Part shown: positions 11,008-24,300 of the stretch, piece by piece
Numbering within the stretch: the first letter of the stretch is position 1
Layout: each line of letters opens with the position of its first letter
From: Eudorina sp. 2006-703-Eu-15
Lineage: Eukaryota > Chlorophyta > Chlorophyceae > Chlamydomonadales > Volvocaceae
Length of the DNA: 64,000 nucleotides
NCBI GenBank assembly: GCA_003117195.1
Contig: BDSI01000024.1
Location: 399,237-463,236, forward strand
Direction: 5' to 3'
The notes under the pieces: generated by a model
The model's input: only the letters and a program-made list of their open reading frames with translations
The model's database searches: none
What the model was told of the DNA's origin: nothing
Program-made: the position numbers and the translations under genes

Positions 11008-14000
11008 CTGTGGCCGGGGACGGGGACGGTGTGGCGGAATGGTTTCGGAGCGGACAGAGGGCGCTAGGGTTGGTACTACTCATATTGCGGACCGTCGGAC
11101 CATTGCTGCTGCGGGTGGCAGCCCTTCCCGTCGAGGGGACCGGCGCAGTTGCGGTGACGTCGTCATATTTATGCGGGCATGCGCCCTAGACGACCACACA
11201 TCCGAGTTGAGTTGGGCGTGTGTGGGGTGGCGGCTCATCACGACTCGGGCGAAGCTTGCCCGACCATGCGCATGGTTGGGAAGCTGTGTTGCCCGGGACG
11301 GGGTTCCCCGGGGTTCAGCAGTCGGGAGTTCGAGACCTCCTGAACCCGGTGTGTGTATCTCGGACACCGGCGCCGTGCCGCAAGGTCGCAGAGCACGTCG
11401 CCGGTGCACGGTGGGCAGAGGCGGTGTCGGCGGGCGCCTCGCCTTTGGACCTCACGCCGGGGTCAATGGACTCTTGAACCCCGGGCGCTGTCGCTGGGAA
11501 GCATCTCACCATCTCACGAGCCGGGGTGGTTGCGCCTGGAGATGGAGATTCGTGACCGCATCTGTGGCTGGGCGGAAAGGTGGGCCTGCAGCCTGCAGGT
11601 TCTGGGGTTAGGGCGGTGTTCTGCAACAACCACGCACGGCAGTACAAATGTACGACAGCAACCTTGGTCTCTCGCCCCGTGCTGCGGCCTGGGACGTGGT
11701 TGGCCGTGTCGTCTGTGTCTTGGTTGCTGGTTGGGTGCTCTCCGCTGCCGTGTTGTGGCGGCTGCGGGGACTGCAAAGAAAGGTCGCTAGCGAGCCGTTG
11801 TGATTACGGGTTCGCGCAGATGCGTCAGGCCGCGGGCGGCAAGGTGCGGCGTGGCGCGGTTCGGCAGGCCCCTCGGGATCGTGATGGAGATTTATCCCCT
11901 CGAGGTGGACAGCAGGCAGGGTGTGTTCGCATGAGGCAGACATTATTTTTGTCCGCTCCGGGTCAGATGGAGGCTGGTGCTGGTGCTGCTGTTGATATGT
12001 CTTCTTGTCTCTCTCTCATCACATCACGCGCAGGTGCCGTATGCGAGCAGGATGCGTCAGGTACGGCAATGCTAACGGCAACAGCGCGGTGGGCTCCAGA
12101 CCCTACGAGGAGGGGAGGCTGGGTGTTACCTGGGGTCCGGGGCGCTTGCAATCGATGAAGAGGAGAGGACTCGGGGACACGACGAGGAACAGAGCGCCGT
12201 GCGCCGGAACTAGACGCAGGTCGGGATGGATTTGCAGGTGTGGCTTCCGAGTGTTGTCTCTCAGGGTAGGAGTGGACAGGAACGACCGGGACGGGACGCC
12301 GTACACGCGTACGACTTCATCTAACTCGTGCATTTTTCAAGCGAAATATTTTTCAGTACGAACACCGATTTGTTTCGCGGCTTTCATTTGGTTGAGAGAG
12401 TCGAGCGCAGGGTGGGGGCTACAGGCGCAGGGGCATTTGTTGCAGTGCAAGGAGGGTTACTAAGGCACTTGAGGGGAGCCCGCCCCTTAACCACTCGTCG
12501 CTTGCCGCCCTCTCATCCAAACCTCTCGTCCTCGCACCATCATCCTCATCAGACTCGTCCTCATCCGGGCCCTCGCCCCACCCGCCGCAAGCAGTCCCGC
12601 CCACCCGACACCGCCAGGAGATCCCCCCCGCAAGCCGCAAGCCGCAACGCAACGCAGCCCACAGGCGGGGTGCGCAGCAAAAGGAAACGGACGGGCGGAC
12701 GTCGGTCACCGAGGCGCCGCTGTCCCCGCGGTCGGGTCGCACCCTGCCTCCTCTCTCTGCACAAACCCACGCCCGACCTGGGCTGGTTTCTCTGGGGTTT
12801 ATCATCCCACTGCCCTGATTATTACTGTGCCCGCGTCCCAGCAGGCAGCCACGCCTGAACATCATATGCGCTTCGCGCCCGACACTTGCTGCTTGCCCCT
12901 GCTTGTTGCGGGTGGCCACTGCCGGCCGCAACCATGGACACGCGCTTAATAGCCCTTCTTTGAACCCACCTCTACCTTCACCTCCGTAAAGCGGCGAGGG
13001 GCAGCGGGTGCACACTCAACGCCACAAGGGGGTCCTTAGATCCCTGGGCGCCGACGCGTGTCGCATATGCCATACGCTGCCTTGCCACCGGCACGCACAC
13101 CCGCATTCTCAGCCATCCTTCTACACCCGCACACATTGAGGCGGTCCTCTGCGCGTGTGCTTCCTCGCCCCTCTCCTTCCCCCGCAAGGGAGGAGGGTGC
13201 TCCGGCGGTGGCGCCCGTTCCGTTAGGGCATTGGGTTGGCATCTTAACTTGGCCAAAGTTAGCCCGGGAAAGATGCGCAACTCACACCCACGCACGCTGC
13301 CTAGTCTCCCGATGAACATACCCGCATACCCCCCCACACACACACACACAGACACGTGGACTCCTGCCGCCCACTCCTGTTCTGCTCGTCTGAGGAACAC
13401 GCTGGGGCTCCTGGCCAAACACACCGCCCCAGGTGAGTCATTCTCTCTTGCCGTACACAGAACCCAGCCTCGCCCCTCAGGATCTCCCCCCTTGGTGAAC
13501 CTGCCGGGTGAGACCCTCCCCTTCTTCGCATGCTCCTGCCCCCCCCCCGCGGGCGCGCAGTTTTTGACCACCACCATCAAGCCCGTCCTCGCGCTTTCGG
13601 GTAACGGAGGCACCGGCGCGGAAGGACACAGACTCAACAAATACACATCACACAACACATCCGGAACACAGCACCGGACTTGGCGCCAACAAAGTTGCAA
13701 ACGGTCGCTGCTCACGAGAGACGAGTTACGCCCTGCCTGCAAAGTCGAGCAGCAGCAGCAGCCTGCCTGGTCAAAGCCCGGCTGCTGCCGTACTGCGGTA
13801 TCCTATCCCTTCGGGCCTGACGAGGTGTCTAACCTACCGGACAAGTCCGCTACGAGAATAGTTGCTGCCCTCAGCCCAGAACCTCTAAGCTGAGGGCGCG
13901 GACGGGGCAGCAGCCGCAGCAGCAGTGGGTGGCAGGGCGTTTTTCCTCGCCCCCGACTGCCTCAACTTCCCGACGGCTGTCAACGCGTCAAGGCTCGTCC

Positions 14001-14279
14001 GTCCATCGCCGGTGCAACAGCAAGCCAGCAAGCCGACTGGTACAATCCTGCCCCGCCACACGCGCTGGGGGCGCCGGTTTCGGTCGGCCTCGGCTGCGTT
14101 TGTTCCTTGTCAACCCGAGAGCGCGATGCCCCCTCTTGGGCGGGTGCCAACTGCAGATGGCGGGGTACCTGCATGCATATGGCAGTGCCGCCGAGCGGAG
14201 GCCACGGCATCCCAGCTCTGCCACCCGCGCCACCCCAACGACCTCCCAAGTGTTCTTTAAGGCACCAAGCCCCGGGGCC
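11008..14279. other. Spacer between COQ10 and the SANT gene; no gene assigned
   Basis: About 3.3 kb between the convergent ends of COQ10 and the SANT-domain gene. Short segments look coding-like but cannot be joined into a model. On the minus strand these are an acidic DEDESDEDD stretch near 12500-12560 and a FTEVKVEVGSKKGY tail ending in TAA near 12950-12990. On the plus strand there is a segment near 11860-11930. A lower-GC island lies at about 12330-12400. There is a (CA)n tract near 13335. An unrecognised small gene is possible. Confidence 0.4.
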
Positions 14280-15471
14280 CTAGTTACCGCCCTCGCGGCG
14301 ACTGCGGGTTACGCGTACGGCGGCCTCACCGCCGCCGCCGCTCGCGCGAGTCGCGGCGCGGGTGCCCGCGCCGCCGCCGGCAGCGGACTTGTCCCGCGGC
14401 GCGCTCCTTGCTTTGCCTTCCGCTGCCCCGTCGGCCGCCGCTGCGGTCGCGGTGGCACCCGCCGTGCCGTCCGCAGCACCGCCGCCGGCCTTGCCCTTTG
14501 ATGCGCCGCCGCCACTGCCGCCGCCGCCGCCCTTGTTCTGCGCTGCGGCACGTGCCTTGCCATCCGCCGCCTCCTTCTCCCTCTCTCTCGCCCGGTCCCG
14601 CTCCCGGTCCCGCTCCCGGTCACGACTGCGCTTCTTGTGGTCCTCTTTCTCTTTGGTCGTGTCCTTCTCCCTGTGGCCGTCCTTGCCGCCGCCGCCTCCG
14701 CCAGACCGCGCCGGCGGCCGACGCGCCCCCATGTCATCCCCGGCCGTCGTATTGGCGGCAGCAGCAGCACCAGCGCCTCCGCCGCCGGCACCTTTGCCCT
14801 TGGCGGCTGCTTTGCGCGCCGCCTCCGCTGCACCGCCACCGCCGCCGCCGCATTCGCTGTCCGACGCCGACGGCGACCCGGATCCCCGAGCCCGCAGCCG
14901 CTCCCGCTCCTCATGCCAGGCGTTCGCCTCCGCCGTCGTACGGGTTTTCCAGACGTTGTAATAGTACGACACCACGCCCGCCGCGTCGTGCTCCAGGGCT
15001 CCACGGTACACCCCCTGGAGCCGGGCGAGGGCAGTCGGCGCGGCCAGTCAAGGGACGGGATGAGTCAAGGGAGGGGATGAGTCAAGGGACGGGATGAGTC
15101 AAGGGCATAACACGTCGACCGAGATGGGTCCGACAGCTATGTACCTGCTGCGAATGTAATATATGAAATGAAATTTATACCCTGCTGCGAACTTAAGCCA
15201 GCGGAGATACGCCGCCCCGTGGCCAGGATCCGGTGATGCGAATGTACGCATCAGGCATAACATACGACAGCCACCCCGAACGTGAGCGCGCTAGCGTCCT
15301 TGCCCAGAGCGGCCGTGTCACGAAGCGCTCTGCGGCCGGGGCTACTGGCCCCGTAGGGAGCCCGCCCTCCCGCCAACCTGGCCAGCAGCACACCCAGCAC
15401 AGGTGTGTGTTTAGCGAGAAACCTGCCCGACACGGGGAGTCTTCTCAGGCGGCCCGACCCAGGTGTGTGTG

Positions 15472-15562
<91 letters not shown>

Positions 15563-18500
15563 GATAACTGAGCCGCGAGAAGCGAAGTGTGTGTTTAGAA
15601 ATGCAATGCGTGTGTGTGTGTGTCTGTGCGAGGAATCGCGTTTGGGTTTCGGTTTCCGGGGTTTGAGGGTTCTGACTCAGGCGGTGTACGTGCCGTACCG
15701 TACCGTACCGTACCGTACCTTGATCAGGTGGCCCAGGCGGGTATCCCGCACCCTCATGAGCGCCGCGAAGGCCGCCTCCGCCTCCGGACTCCACCGGCCC
15801 CGCACCCGGGGGCCCATCGGGTCCACACCCAGCACCTGCCGGGGTGGTAAGGATTGGGGAACCGGGGTGGAGGAGGGGTGTGGGGCATCGGTGGGCAGGG
15901 TCTCATACGGCGCTGCTGCTGCCAGAGCAGAGTGGAGGAGGGGGGTTGAAATGGACACTGCCCAGGAGGGAGGTTTAGGAAATTGGTCGACGGAGATTGG
16001 TGGAGTGGGGGGGAGGGGCCGCGTTCGAGACAGCATGTGCAAGCAAGCCGGCCCGCTCCGCCGGCGCGACCCGTACTGCACCCACCCACACCCACACACC
16101 CACACCCACCCACACCCACACCCACACACCCACACCCACACACCCACACCCACACCCTCCCCTTTCAAGTTGGGCTTCGCTGCTCGCGGCTCAGTTTTCT
16201 CTTACATCCACGCCCGCACCCACACCCGTGGGTTAGAGGTACTTCCAATCCCTCCAGGAGAGCCACTGCCGCCGCCGCCGCCTGGCGACGGGCCCTTGCC
16301 CTGACCTGATGGTCACTGCCCCGCGCCACTACGGTCGGCTTGGTTTCCGTGTACCCCAGCTCCATGCACCCCAGCTCCATGCACCCCAGCTCCATGTAAC
16401 CCCCTAGCGTGCGGCCTCCCCCTTCCGGGGGGTGCCGCTGCTGCTGCTGCGGCTGCTGCCGGCCCGCATTACCTGCGCCATGCCGCCGAGCTCGACGTCC
16501 ACCTGCCGCAGCGCGGCGCCCATCACCGCGTGCCTTGCCGCCATGTCGGGAGCCTCCTCCAGCTCCCTCCGCACCCTCTCACTCAGCGCCCCGCCGTCCT
16601 CGGGAAACAAGGTCGGCTGCTGCTGCTGCTCCTGCAGCTCCTGCCCCGGTTCCTGCTGCGGCTGCTGGTGCTGCTGCTGCCGTCCCGGCGATTGCTTCTG
16701 TTGGTCCTGTTGCGGCCTCTGCTCTGGCCCCTGCTCTGGCACTTGGCCGGACTGCTCTACCTGCTCCCGCGGCTGCTGCGCCGCACTGCCTGCCCCTGCC
16801 CCTGCCGCCTCCCCCTCCTCCTGCTGCTGCCGCTGTTGCTGCTCCTGGTGCTGGTGCGGATCACGACCAGGCAGCTGCTGCTGTGGTTCTTGTTCCTGCT
16901 GGCCTTGCATCTGGGCTTCTCGCTGGGGCTGTCGAAGGGCCCCTGCGGGCTCAGTCCCACAAGCGATGGGGGCCCTCCCCTCCCCGGGTCCCTCTGCGCC
17001 CGGGTCTGCGTCTCGTGGCCCCGTTGCTGGCCGAGGGGGAGACGACGCATGCCGCGGATCGGCCCTCTGCGCCTCGTGCTGGTCTGGCAGTTGTTGTTGC
17101 TCCTGCTGTTCCTCCTCCTGCTGTTGCTGCTGTTGTTGCTGTTGCTCCAGCTCCTGCTCGGGCCGCGACCCATCCGCCGCGCAGCCCCCCGTCGCATCCT
17201 CAGACGCGGACGCCGGGCTCAGCTGCGACGACTCCCCCGCCTCCAGCGCTGCGACGGCGCCGCCGCTGCCCGCCGGCTGCTCGTCTACTTCCATCCGCTC
17301 CACCACCTGCTCGTCCAGTTTGTTTCGTTGCTCGTCCACCGCAGCAGCGGGCGCCTCGCCGCGCACACGCTGCGACCGCCGCCGCCGTTCCGACGACCTG
17401 ACCGCTTCCGACCTGGCCTTGCGACCGCCGGCGGCGGCGGCGGCGGCGGCGCCGCCGCCACCGTCAGCAGCGGCGGCAGCGTTGCTGCCCTGCAACCGCG
17501 GCATCATCGACCTGAGCTGTGCCCTGGCGGCGCGCACTGCCTCGGCGCCCTCGGCGGCGCTGCGCGCAGCGACGGCGGCGGCCGCGTCGCTCAGTGGCTG
17601 GGCGCCGTGCAGTGGCACCCCCATGCGCGCCAGGTCCGCGGCGCTGGGCGGCTGGCGGCGGAGGGCCGCGATGGCGGCGACGCTGCCGCCGGGCGGCGGT
17701 GGCGGGACTTGCGCCTGGCGGGGCCGGGAGGACAGGGGGAAGAATTTTGAAAAGAAGAAATAAACCCGAAAGACAGGCCCAGGCACACCCAGAAAAAATA
17801 GCATACTTACGTGGTGAGGTACCTGCATAGGAATTGAAATCTAGGACCGGGCGAAGCGACGTGCCGAGACCCTCAATCCAAAGAGCCGTACAACACCCTG
17901 GGACACCACTCAGGCCTCACTCCGTGCTATACCGTACCGTTAAAGTACCGTGCGCCGTACCACATGCTGTACCGCATGTCGTACCTCCTTTCAGGCCCCC
18001 TGAAATGCACCGCACGGGGCGCTGCTGCGCGGCTCGTGCCACCACCTGGGTGGTCGTATCCCGTATCCCGTATACCGTATCCTGTACCCCGTACCCCGTG
18101 TGTGTCGACGTCGACGAGTCAAGCATTTTTGGCTGATTTGGCTGATGGCCTGGTCGCTGCGAGATCTCGACTGTGGCCGATGCGGCTCCAGGCCACCGCC
18201 GCACGTCCCACATCAACACCAATATCGTGACGTTACCTCCCCGTCCGCAGCGCACAGGGCAGCTGCCTGATCTCACCCTCACCCTCAGCCGGGCAGCCTA
18301 GCGCGAACCTCCCTGTCGTACCTCCCTGTCGTACCTGGAACTGGGAGCCCCAGTACAGTCGCGGCGCCGCCAGCCGGCGGGAGAATGCGAACGACGGGAT
18401 CACTTGCGAACAGCCGACGGTGCTTAGAGCGCCACCGCAGGCGCCCGCGACGCGACTGCCACCGCCGCTAGCGGCGGCGGCTGCCGCGGCGGCGGCAGTC

Positions 18501-21370
18501 GCAGCGGCAGCAGCAGCAGCAGTAGCAGAGCCTGCGGCTCCGCCGCCGCCGCCGTTCCTGCCACCCTCGCCCGGCGCCGCCAGCAGGCCGTACAGGTGCC
18601 GCTGCAGCGGCCGCCGCTCGTCCACGGACCTGAAGACGCCCACGTCGTTCTCATCGTCCGTACCGTCCGTACCGTCCGCACCATCGCCATCGTCGTCGCC
18701 GCCGTCGTCGTCGCCGCCGTCGTCGCCGCCGCCGGCCTGTATTTCCTCTTCCAGACCCGCCGCCTCCGATGGGCCCGTCTCCGCTCCCTCCGCCGCCAAG
18801 TCGACCTCCACGCCATCCCCCGACTCCTCCTCCAGCTCCTGCTCAGCAGCAGCAGCAGCGACAGCAGCAGCCGCTTCCGTCGCCTTCGCCTCCAACCGGG
18901 CTATCTCCGCCATCTCCGCGTCGTATATCGCCTGGTAGTAGGCGTTCATCTCCGCATCCACCATCTCCTCATCTCGATCTACCGCGGCCTCCTGCAACTG
19001 TAGTGCTTGTCGCTTTTGCTGCTGCTGCTGCTCTAGCTGCTCTAGCTGCTCTTGCTCTTGTTGATCATCCTGCCTCGCCTCAGTAGTGGCTGCGGCGGCA
19101 GCTGCCGCAGGCGCCTCGGATTCCGCCCTGACGGCGGCGGCGGCCTCGCCGGCGGCGCCGCCGCCACTGCTGTCCTGTTCTTGCTTGAGCTCGCCGCCAT
19201 GTTTGTCCCGGCTTTCCCGCTCCGAAACCGGCCCCAGCGCCGCCTCCAACCCCTGTCCCTCCGCTTTAACTTCCTCCTTCACGTCCGCTTTCACCTCCGC
19301 TTTAACTGCCTCCTCCACGTCCGCTTTCACCTCCGCTTTAATTTCCTCCTCCCCCTCCGCCTCCGCTTTCGCCTCCGTCGTCAATAGGACGGGCAAATCG
19401 GCGTCAGGGGTGGCGTCCTCGTCGCAGCGGCGGCGGCGGCCCGGCAGGTACAGCGGCCGGCCGCGCGGCGGCTGCGCCGCCGGCGGCGGCACCTCCGGCG
19501 CCAGCCGCCGCAGCGGCAGCGGCGCCACACACGCGACCCCGGGTATCGTGGGGTCGTTGGGTCGGTGCAGGGCGGGGAGCCGACCGACATGCGCAACCAC
19601 GATCGCTCCAGGGTAGAAGGTCATGATGTTGCTGCCGCGCAGGGGGTAGTAGGTGTACTGGTTGAGTCCGCAGCCAAGACCCGCCAGGCTGATTCGGCCG
19701 TCGGCGGCGGCGGCGGAGGCTGCCGCCGCCGCCGCCGGCGTGATGCCCGCCACGACCGTGCCTGCGAGCGGCTGCCCGCGGCCAGCGTCGGCGTTGTCAG
19801 CGGTGCCGTTCGCTGCGGCGGCTGCGACGGCGCCACCAGTGCCGCCGCCGCCCTTGGCGCGGCTGGGCCGTCCCGTTGCGGCGGCATCGGCAGCGGCCGC
19901 TTTGGCGCTGCTACCGGCACCGCCACCCCTGGACTTGGACGACTTGGCCGCGGCCGTCGCCGTGGGCGGCGGCACCGGCGTTGCTGACTTGGACGGCGCC
20001 CTCGCAGAGGATCCCCTTCCCGTGGCGGCGGCGGCCGCGCCTCCGCCTCCGCCTCCGCCGCCTGCTGCCACAGACGCATCAACACTGGCGGACCGTCGTA
20101 ATGATGCAGCTCGGGCTTCTCTTTGTCGTCTCGAGCCATTGCCCGCGAGAGCCGCGGCAGCGGTAGCTGGTGCATCGGCCGCCGCCGCATCCGCGGGCAC
20201 TGCCGCCGGCGGGGAGGCCGCGGCGGCGTCAGCCGCCGCCGCCGCCTCCGATGCACCAGCTGCCGGCGCGCCCGCCGCCGCCGCCGCGCTGGCTTCCGAC
20301 TTCCGCGTCGCGGGCCGCTTGGACGGCGCGAGCGTGTTGGTCACCGCGGCGGCGGCGGCGATGGCGGCGCTGCGCGGCGCCGGCGGCGCCGCGAACGCCG
20401 CCGCCGCCGCCGCGATCACCGACGCCGGCACCTGACCCGTCAGCGCGGCGGCAGGCAGCGCGGACCGCATCGCCGCGACCGCCGCGACAGCCGCCGGCGC
20501 CGGCCCCGACGCCGAGCGAGACGCGTGCCGCGAGCGGCCGCTGGGTGCATCGAACACGCTGCTCTCCAGGAGGCCCCTCAGCTCCTTCATCATGGCACCG
20601 TTGGATGAGCCCGTACGACGCCGTTTGGACGGCCGCGGCTGTTCGTCCTGGTCGACGGCCGCGGCGGCGGCCGCAGCCCCCGCTGCGCCGTCGCCGTCGT
20701 AGCCGCCGTCGCTGGGTTGCCCGTCGACGGCTTTGCCGTCTGCAGCCGCAGTGACGGGCGAGATCGTCGCGGCCGCGGTGGCGGGCGCGGGTGCGGGGTG
20801 GTCTGCAGCGGCCTTGGGTTGCTCAGTCGAAGTTGCCGCCGCAGCCGCAGCCGCAGCCGCAGCGCCGCCTTCCCCCTCCTCATTATCAGTCGCGGTAGTC
20901 GCGGCGGCAACCGCGGCCGTGGGTTCCGGCTCACGGTCAGCGGGGGAGGCATCCATGGGCGCAGGTTCTCCCTGCGCGCCGGCTTCCTCGCCGGCGGCAT
21001 CGCTCTGCGCGGGTGGCTGTGGGGAGCTCGTGCGCGCGCTGCCGGGCGCCGGATCAACCGGGTCAGGTCCCCTGCGCGGGTCACAAGCCTGCAGGGTTTG
21101 CGGCTCAGCTGCTGCCGCGCACGCGGCCGCATCGACTTGGGGCAGCGGCGCGCGGGACCCGCGGGTGTGCTGTGCGGGTGGAGAGGCGGCGGCAGCGGCG
21201 GCTGTGGGAGGCGCTGACTTGTTTGCATGGCTTTTGTTGGGTGCCGAGTCGCTTTGCGTGTCGGCCTGGGCGGTGGCGGTGCCGAGAGCAGCAGCGATAG
21301 GCTGCGAGGGTGCCTCCGCGTCCGAGACCGCGCAGCGGGCGTGATCCTCCGCCGGCTTGGCCAGGTCCAT
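14280..21370 (-). CDS. Large low-complexity nuclear protein with a SANT (Myb-like) domain
   Basis: Four exons, all joined in phase 0: 21370-18335, 17714-16473, 15835-15719 and 15014-14280 (TAG), 1,709 aa. The recognisable domain spans exons 3-4: GRWSPEAEAAFAALM, GHLIKGVYRGALEHDAAG and VVSYYYNVWKTR. This is a SANT fold of the ELM2-SANT/CoREST type, where the last helix reads (F/Y)YY-x-WK; such domains contact histone tails or corepressors. Exon 1 encodes Ala-rich regions, a basic SKRRRTG patch (possible nuclear signal), a compact segment with QYTYYPLRGSNIMTFYPGAI that may be a small domain, alternating KAEVKADV acid/base repeats, and a DDGGDDD run. Exon 2 is Gln/Glu-rich (residues ~1013-1426). 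Exon 4 ends in RDRERDRERDRARERE-type charge repeats. The ATG at 21370 is the first in frame; a preceding lower-GC island fits a promoter. A transcription/chromatin role is inferred from the SANT domain only. Confidence 0.72.
15050..15103. repeat. GATGAGTCAAGGGACGG tandem repeat
   Basis: About three to four copies of an 18-bp unit in the intron between SANT-gene exons 4 and 3. Confidence 0.8.
15462..15558. repeat. (GT)n microsatellite
   Basis: Nearly uninterrupted GT run with one TATATA interruption near its start, within an intron of the SANT gene. It is flanked by the two end motifs of the GT-anchored dispersed element described in the findings. Confidence 0.95.
16078..16160. repeat. (CCCACA)n array
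   Basis: Alternating CCCACA/CACA units of about 80 bases in the SANT-gene intron between exons 3 and 2. Confidence 0.9.
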
Positions 21371-24300
21371 GGTCACAGAAGATGATGTCACCGCTCTGAA
21401 GCTGTGGAGGAGCGTGAGAAGAACTCAAGAGTGGGGGTGGCCAAGGGATGGCAGCCCCCAGTCAGCTCCACTGCGCCGAACGCAATGCCTGCATGGACCT
21501 AGAGTCACGAGCCTATATCATATGTGGCTTTGCTGCCCTGAGAGCAAGCAAAGGAACGCGATACTACCTGCGATGGGGCCCAAACGGCCAAGGATGTTGG
21601 CTATGCGCTATGCTAACGTCGTGATAGGGGTAATATCGATTTGTTGTTATCTGATGAGGGCTAGAGTTCCGGGGAAAGTGCGGCAAGCCCTCTTGAAATG
21701 CCCCCGTTCTGCCGTAACTCGTTGCATGGGCGAGAAATGCTGTTTTTGCATCCCCTGGCACACATATTCACCCCACTTTGCTGCAGAGCGTCATCTTATA
21801 AATGCATTTAGGGGGTACTACTACAATACCGCCTTGCTGTTCCGGCGAAGCAACTGCTTGATTGCGAATCTGTTGCAAAGAACATCCAGGTTGCCGGTCA
21901 GTTTCCTCCAAGGCTCCGACTCGTCATCTGAGATGATTTTCGTGTGACTTGACCGTCAGAGGACTCCGCAAGCCGCGCGAGGGGACTGGGGCGCTGGCTC
22001 TTGCGGCGCGGCAGCAGCTCTTGCACATGGACTTGCAGGGCGTGTCACGATGGCAAGACCGCTGATGGACGACGCGCCTGGCTAAGGACGCCGCCCGGGG
22101 GCTGTTCAAATACTCAGCGTCAGAGGGCGTCAGTACCCTGAAGGCTGTCCTGAAGGCTGATCCTTCCCTGTGTTGTGGTGGTGCTTGGCCGGAAGGGCGC
22201 CTTGGAGGGCGCAAGGACGGAGACGGAGACGTTCCTGACTGCGGGGCGCGGGCTACAGGTCGGTCCCGTGCCCCATGGTTCCGACGACTGGAGGCTGGGC
22301 TGGGAGCCACGTGGCAAACGGGTACCACGCGAGGGCATGAACCTCCCACTGTCTCTTACAACGGCAACAACTCCCATCTGCTCCCATGCGCTGTACCGTG
22401 TACGCGCTGATGGATTGCGAAGGATACCGTCAGCCGACATACCCTCCTGCAGCCGGGCCACCACCCTCTTGCCCGCCGCCGTCGGCCCTTCCCACGAACC
22501 CTTCCCCTCGCAAGCAACACCACCAACGGACCGCAGGCCCACAGGAGGTCCCCCCTCGCCCCATGCCACGGCGGGGGCATGTCGGTGCATGGCCATGTCG
22601 GGCTTCTGGAGCTTTCGAGGAAAGCGCGGGGGACTCCTTGCCCCCCGCGGGAGCCTCCATGCCAAGGAACGCCCCTATGATGCTGCGCTGTCAGTCCAAA
22701 GGGAAGCAAAGGCACTTGAGATGCGCGCACCCTCGTAGACGAGGTAACCCCCGGGGGCCAAGTCAACCCGAGAGAGGTGTAAGAGAGCGGCAAGAGCCCA
22801 CGCCTCTGATGCAGGCCACCCGGGAGCACGTCTCCTCCTATCACCCCGGACTGCAGCTGCGGCAGTCACCGAGGGTCCACTGCAACATCACTCATTCATC
22901 CATTCATTCATTCATCCATTCATAACTCCAGCGCCATGTGGGGACAGCAAGGCTGCCGTTGCAGCAGTGGGCAAAGGGACGAGGACCCGCACTATCCCGC
23001 TGCAACATCATTAATAAAAATGGGACGGACCCAATGATGCGTGTTCGGGTGAGGCCAGGTTCGAGAAATCAAAAGGTTTACCGTCGCGTATCTGTGACAT
23101 GTGAGCTATGTTGGCGCGCTGGGATCCCCGGTTGCGGCCGCATCTGCACCTTGCGGCCGGATTCACCGCTGTACTGAAGGGGCGTCCTCGGGACATGAGT
23201 ATGAGCCCCGATTTGGCGACCGTGGATTTCGTCACTGCGTTGAACTTGGTTATCATTGTTAAGGACGTTACAGAGGACCCCGCGGGTCATCGATGACAGC
23301 CGAAGCTTCGTCACCATACACTGCATAATAACTGCCGAGGCCCCGCAAGTGCACCGAAACATTCTCCGTGGTTGCGATACCCGCCGGTGGTGGCCTGCGC
23401 GCTGCGCCTGGCGTGGTCGGGTGGCTGGGCAGCCGTTGCAGGGCAGCCGTTGTACGGCAGCCGGCCGACGGGCAGCCGTTGCAGGGCAGGCATTGTACGG
23501 CAGACGGCGGAACGGCGAGAGTGCGGTTGGGGGCGCGTTCTGTTGACTGTGGCGTGTCATGGCACGCCTTGCTCATGTATGTGTTTGAAGGGCCAAGGGC
23601 ACGGGGTCTACTGTAATTTAGCATAATGTGACAATAGATCTGCCTTGTCTCTTGCACTAAACAACTACATGCCTTAGCGTTGGGAAGAAGGCAAACCGCG
23701 AGTCGGCGCTGAGCACGCTGACCACGGGCTCAGCCCACCCGGCGAAAAGGGGTCATAGTCCGGTGGGCAGAGAGTTGCCGACAGTCCGAACTGTCCTGAG
23801 CTCTCGTGTACCGAGAGTCGTCGTACGTTTGGAATGTCCTGAACTGTCGTGCAATGCACTTCCCTCCGTAGCCCACTGAGCACCGATGGGCAGCAGTCAG
23901 AGCGCCCCGGGACAGATGTGCAATACACACACATGCCGGCTGTTTAGGCGCTGAAGGGTAAAATTGGAAGGGTCGGCATTTGAAAGTCCTGTACATGTGT
24001 CGGATTTTTGCAGGTGCGCAAGTGCGCAAGCACGGCTATGGCAGTTCAGCAACGCATGCCAACATGCCAAGTAGCTGTTGCGTAGCTGCCTGCGCCGTGC
24101 ACAGCCCCACAGGACACATCACCTTTCCAGTACCGTCCAACCCAGCCCAAATAACGATGATAACTCGGCCGTCTTGCGATGCGTGGTGTCCAAATGCACT
24201 TGGACGTTTCCATGGCTTGATCAGGATTAGATGAATACGGTAATTTGCAGTCGTCACCGATGGGCTGTTCCCGGCACGCGCGTGAACCACAGCAACGCGT

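Noticed and set aside
16409..17763. Several 330-440-codon plus-strand open frames opposite the SANT gene exon 2.
   Set aside because: They are mirror translations of a Gln/Ala-rich exon in stop-poor GC-rich DNA; the minus-strand exon has matching splice sites and phase on both sides.
22120..22925. Arg/Pro-rich frames of 140-180 codons on both strands between the SANT and secreted-protein genes.
   Set aside because: Typical antisense pairs of open frames in GC-rich non-coding DNA, with no splice-site logic and no recognisable motif.
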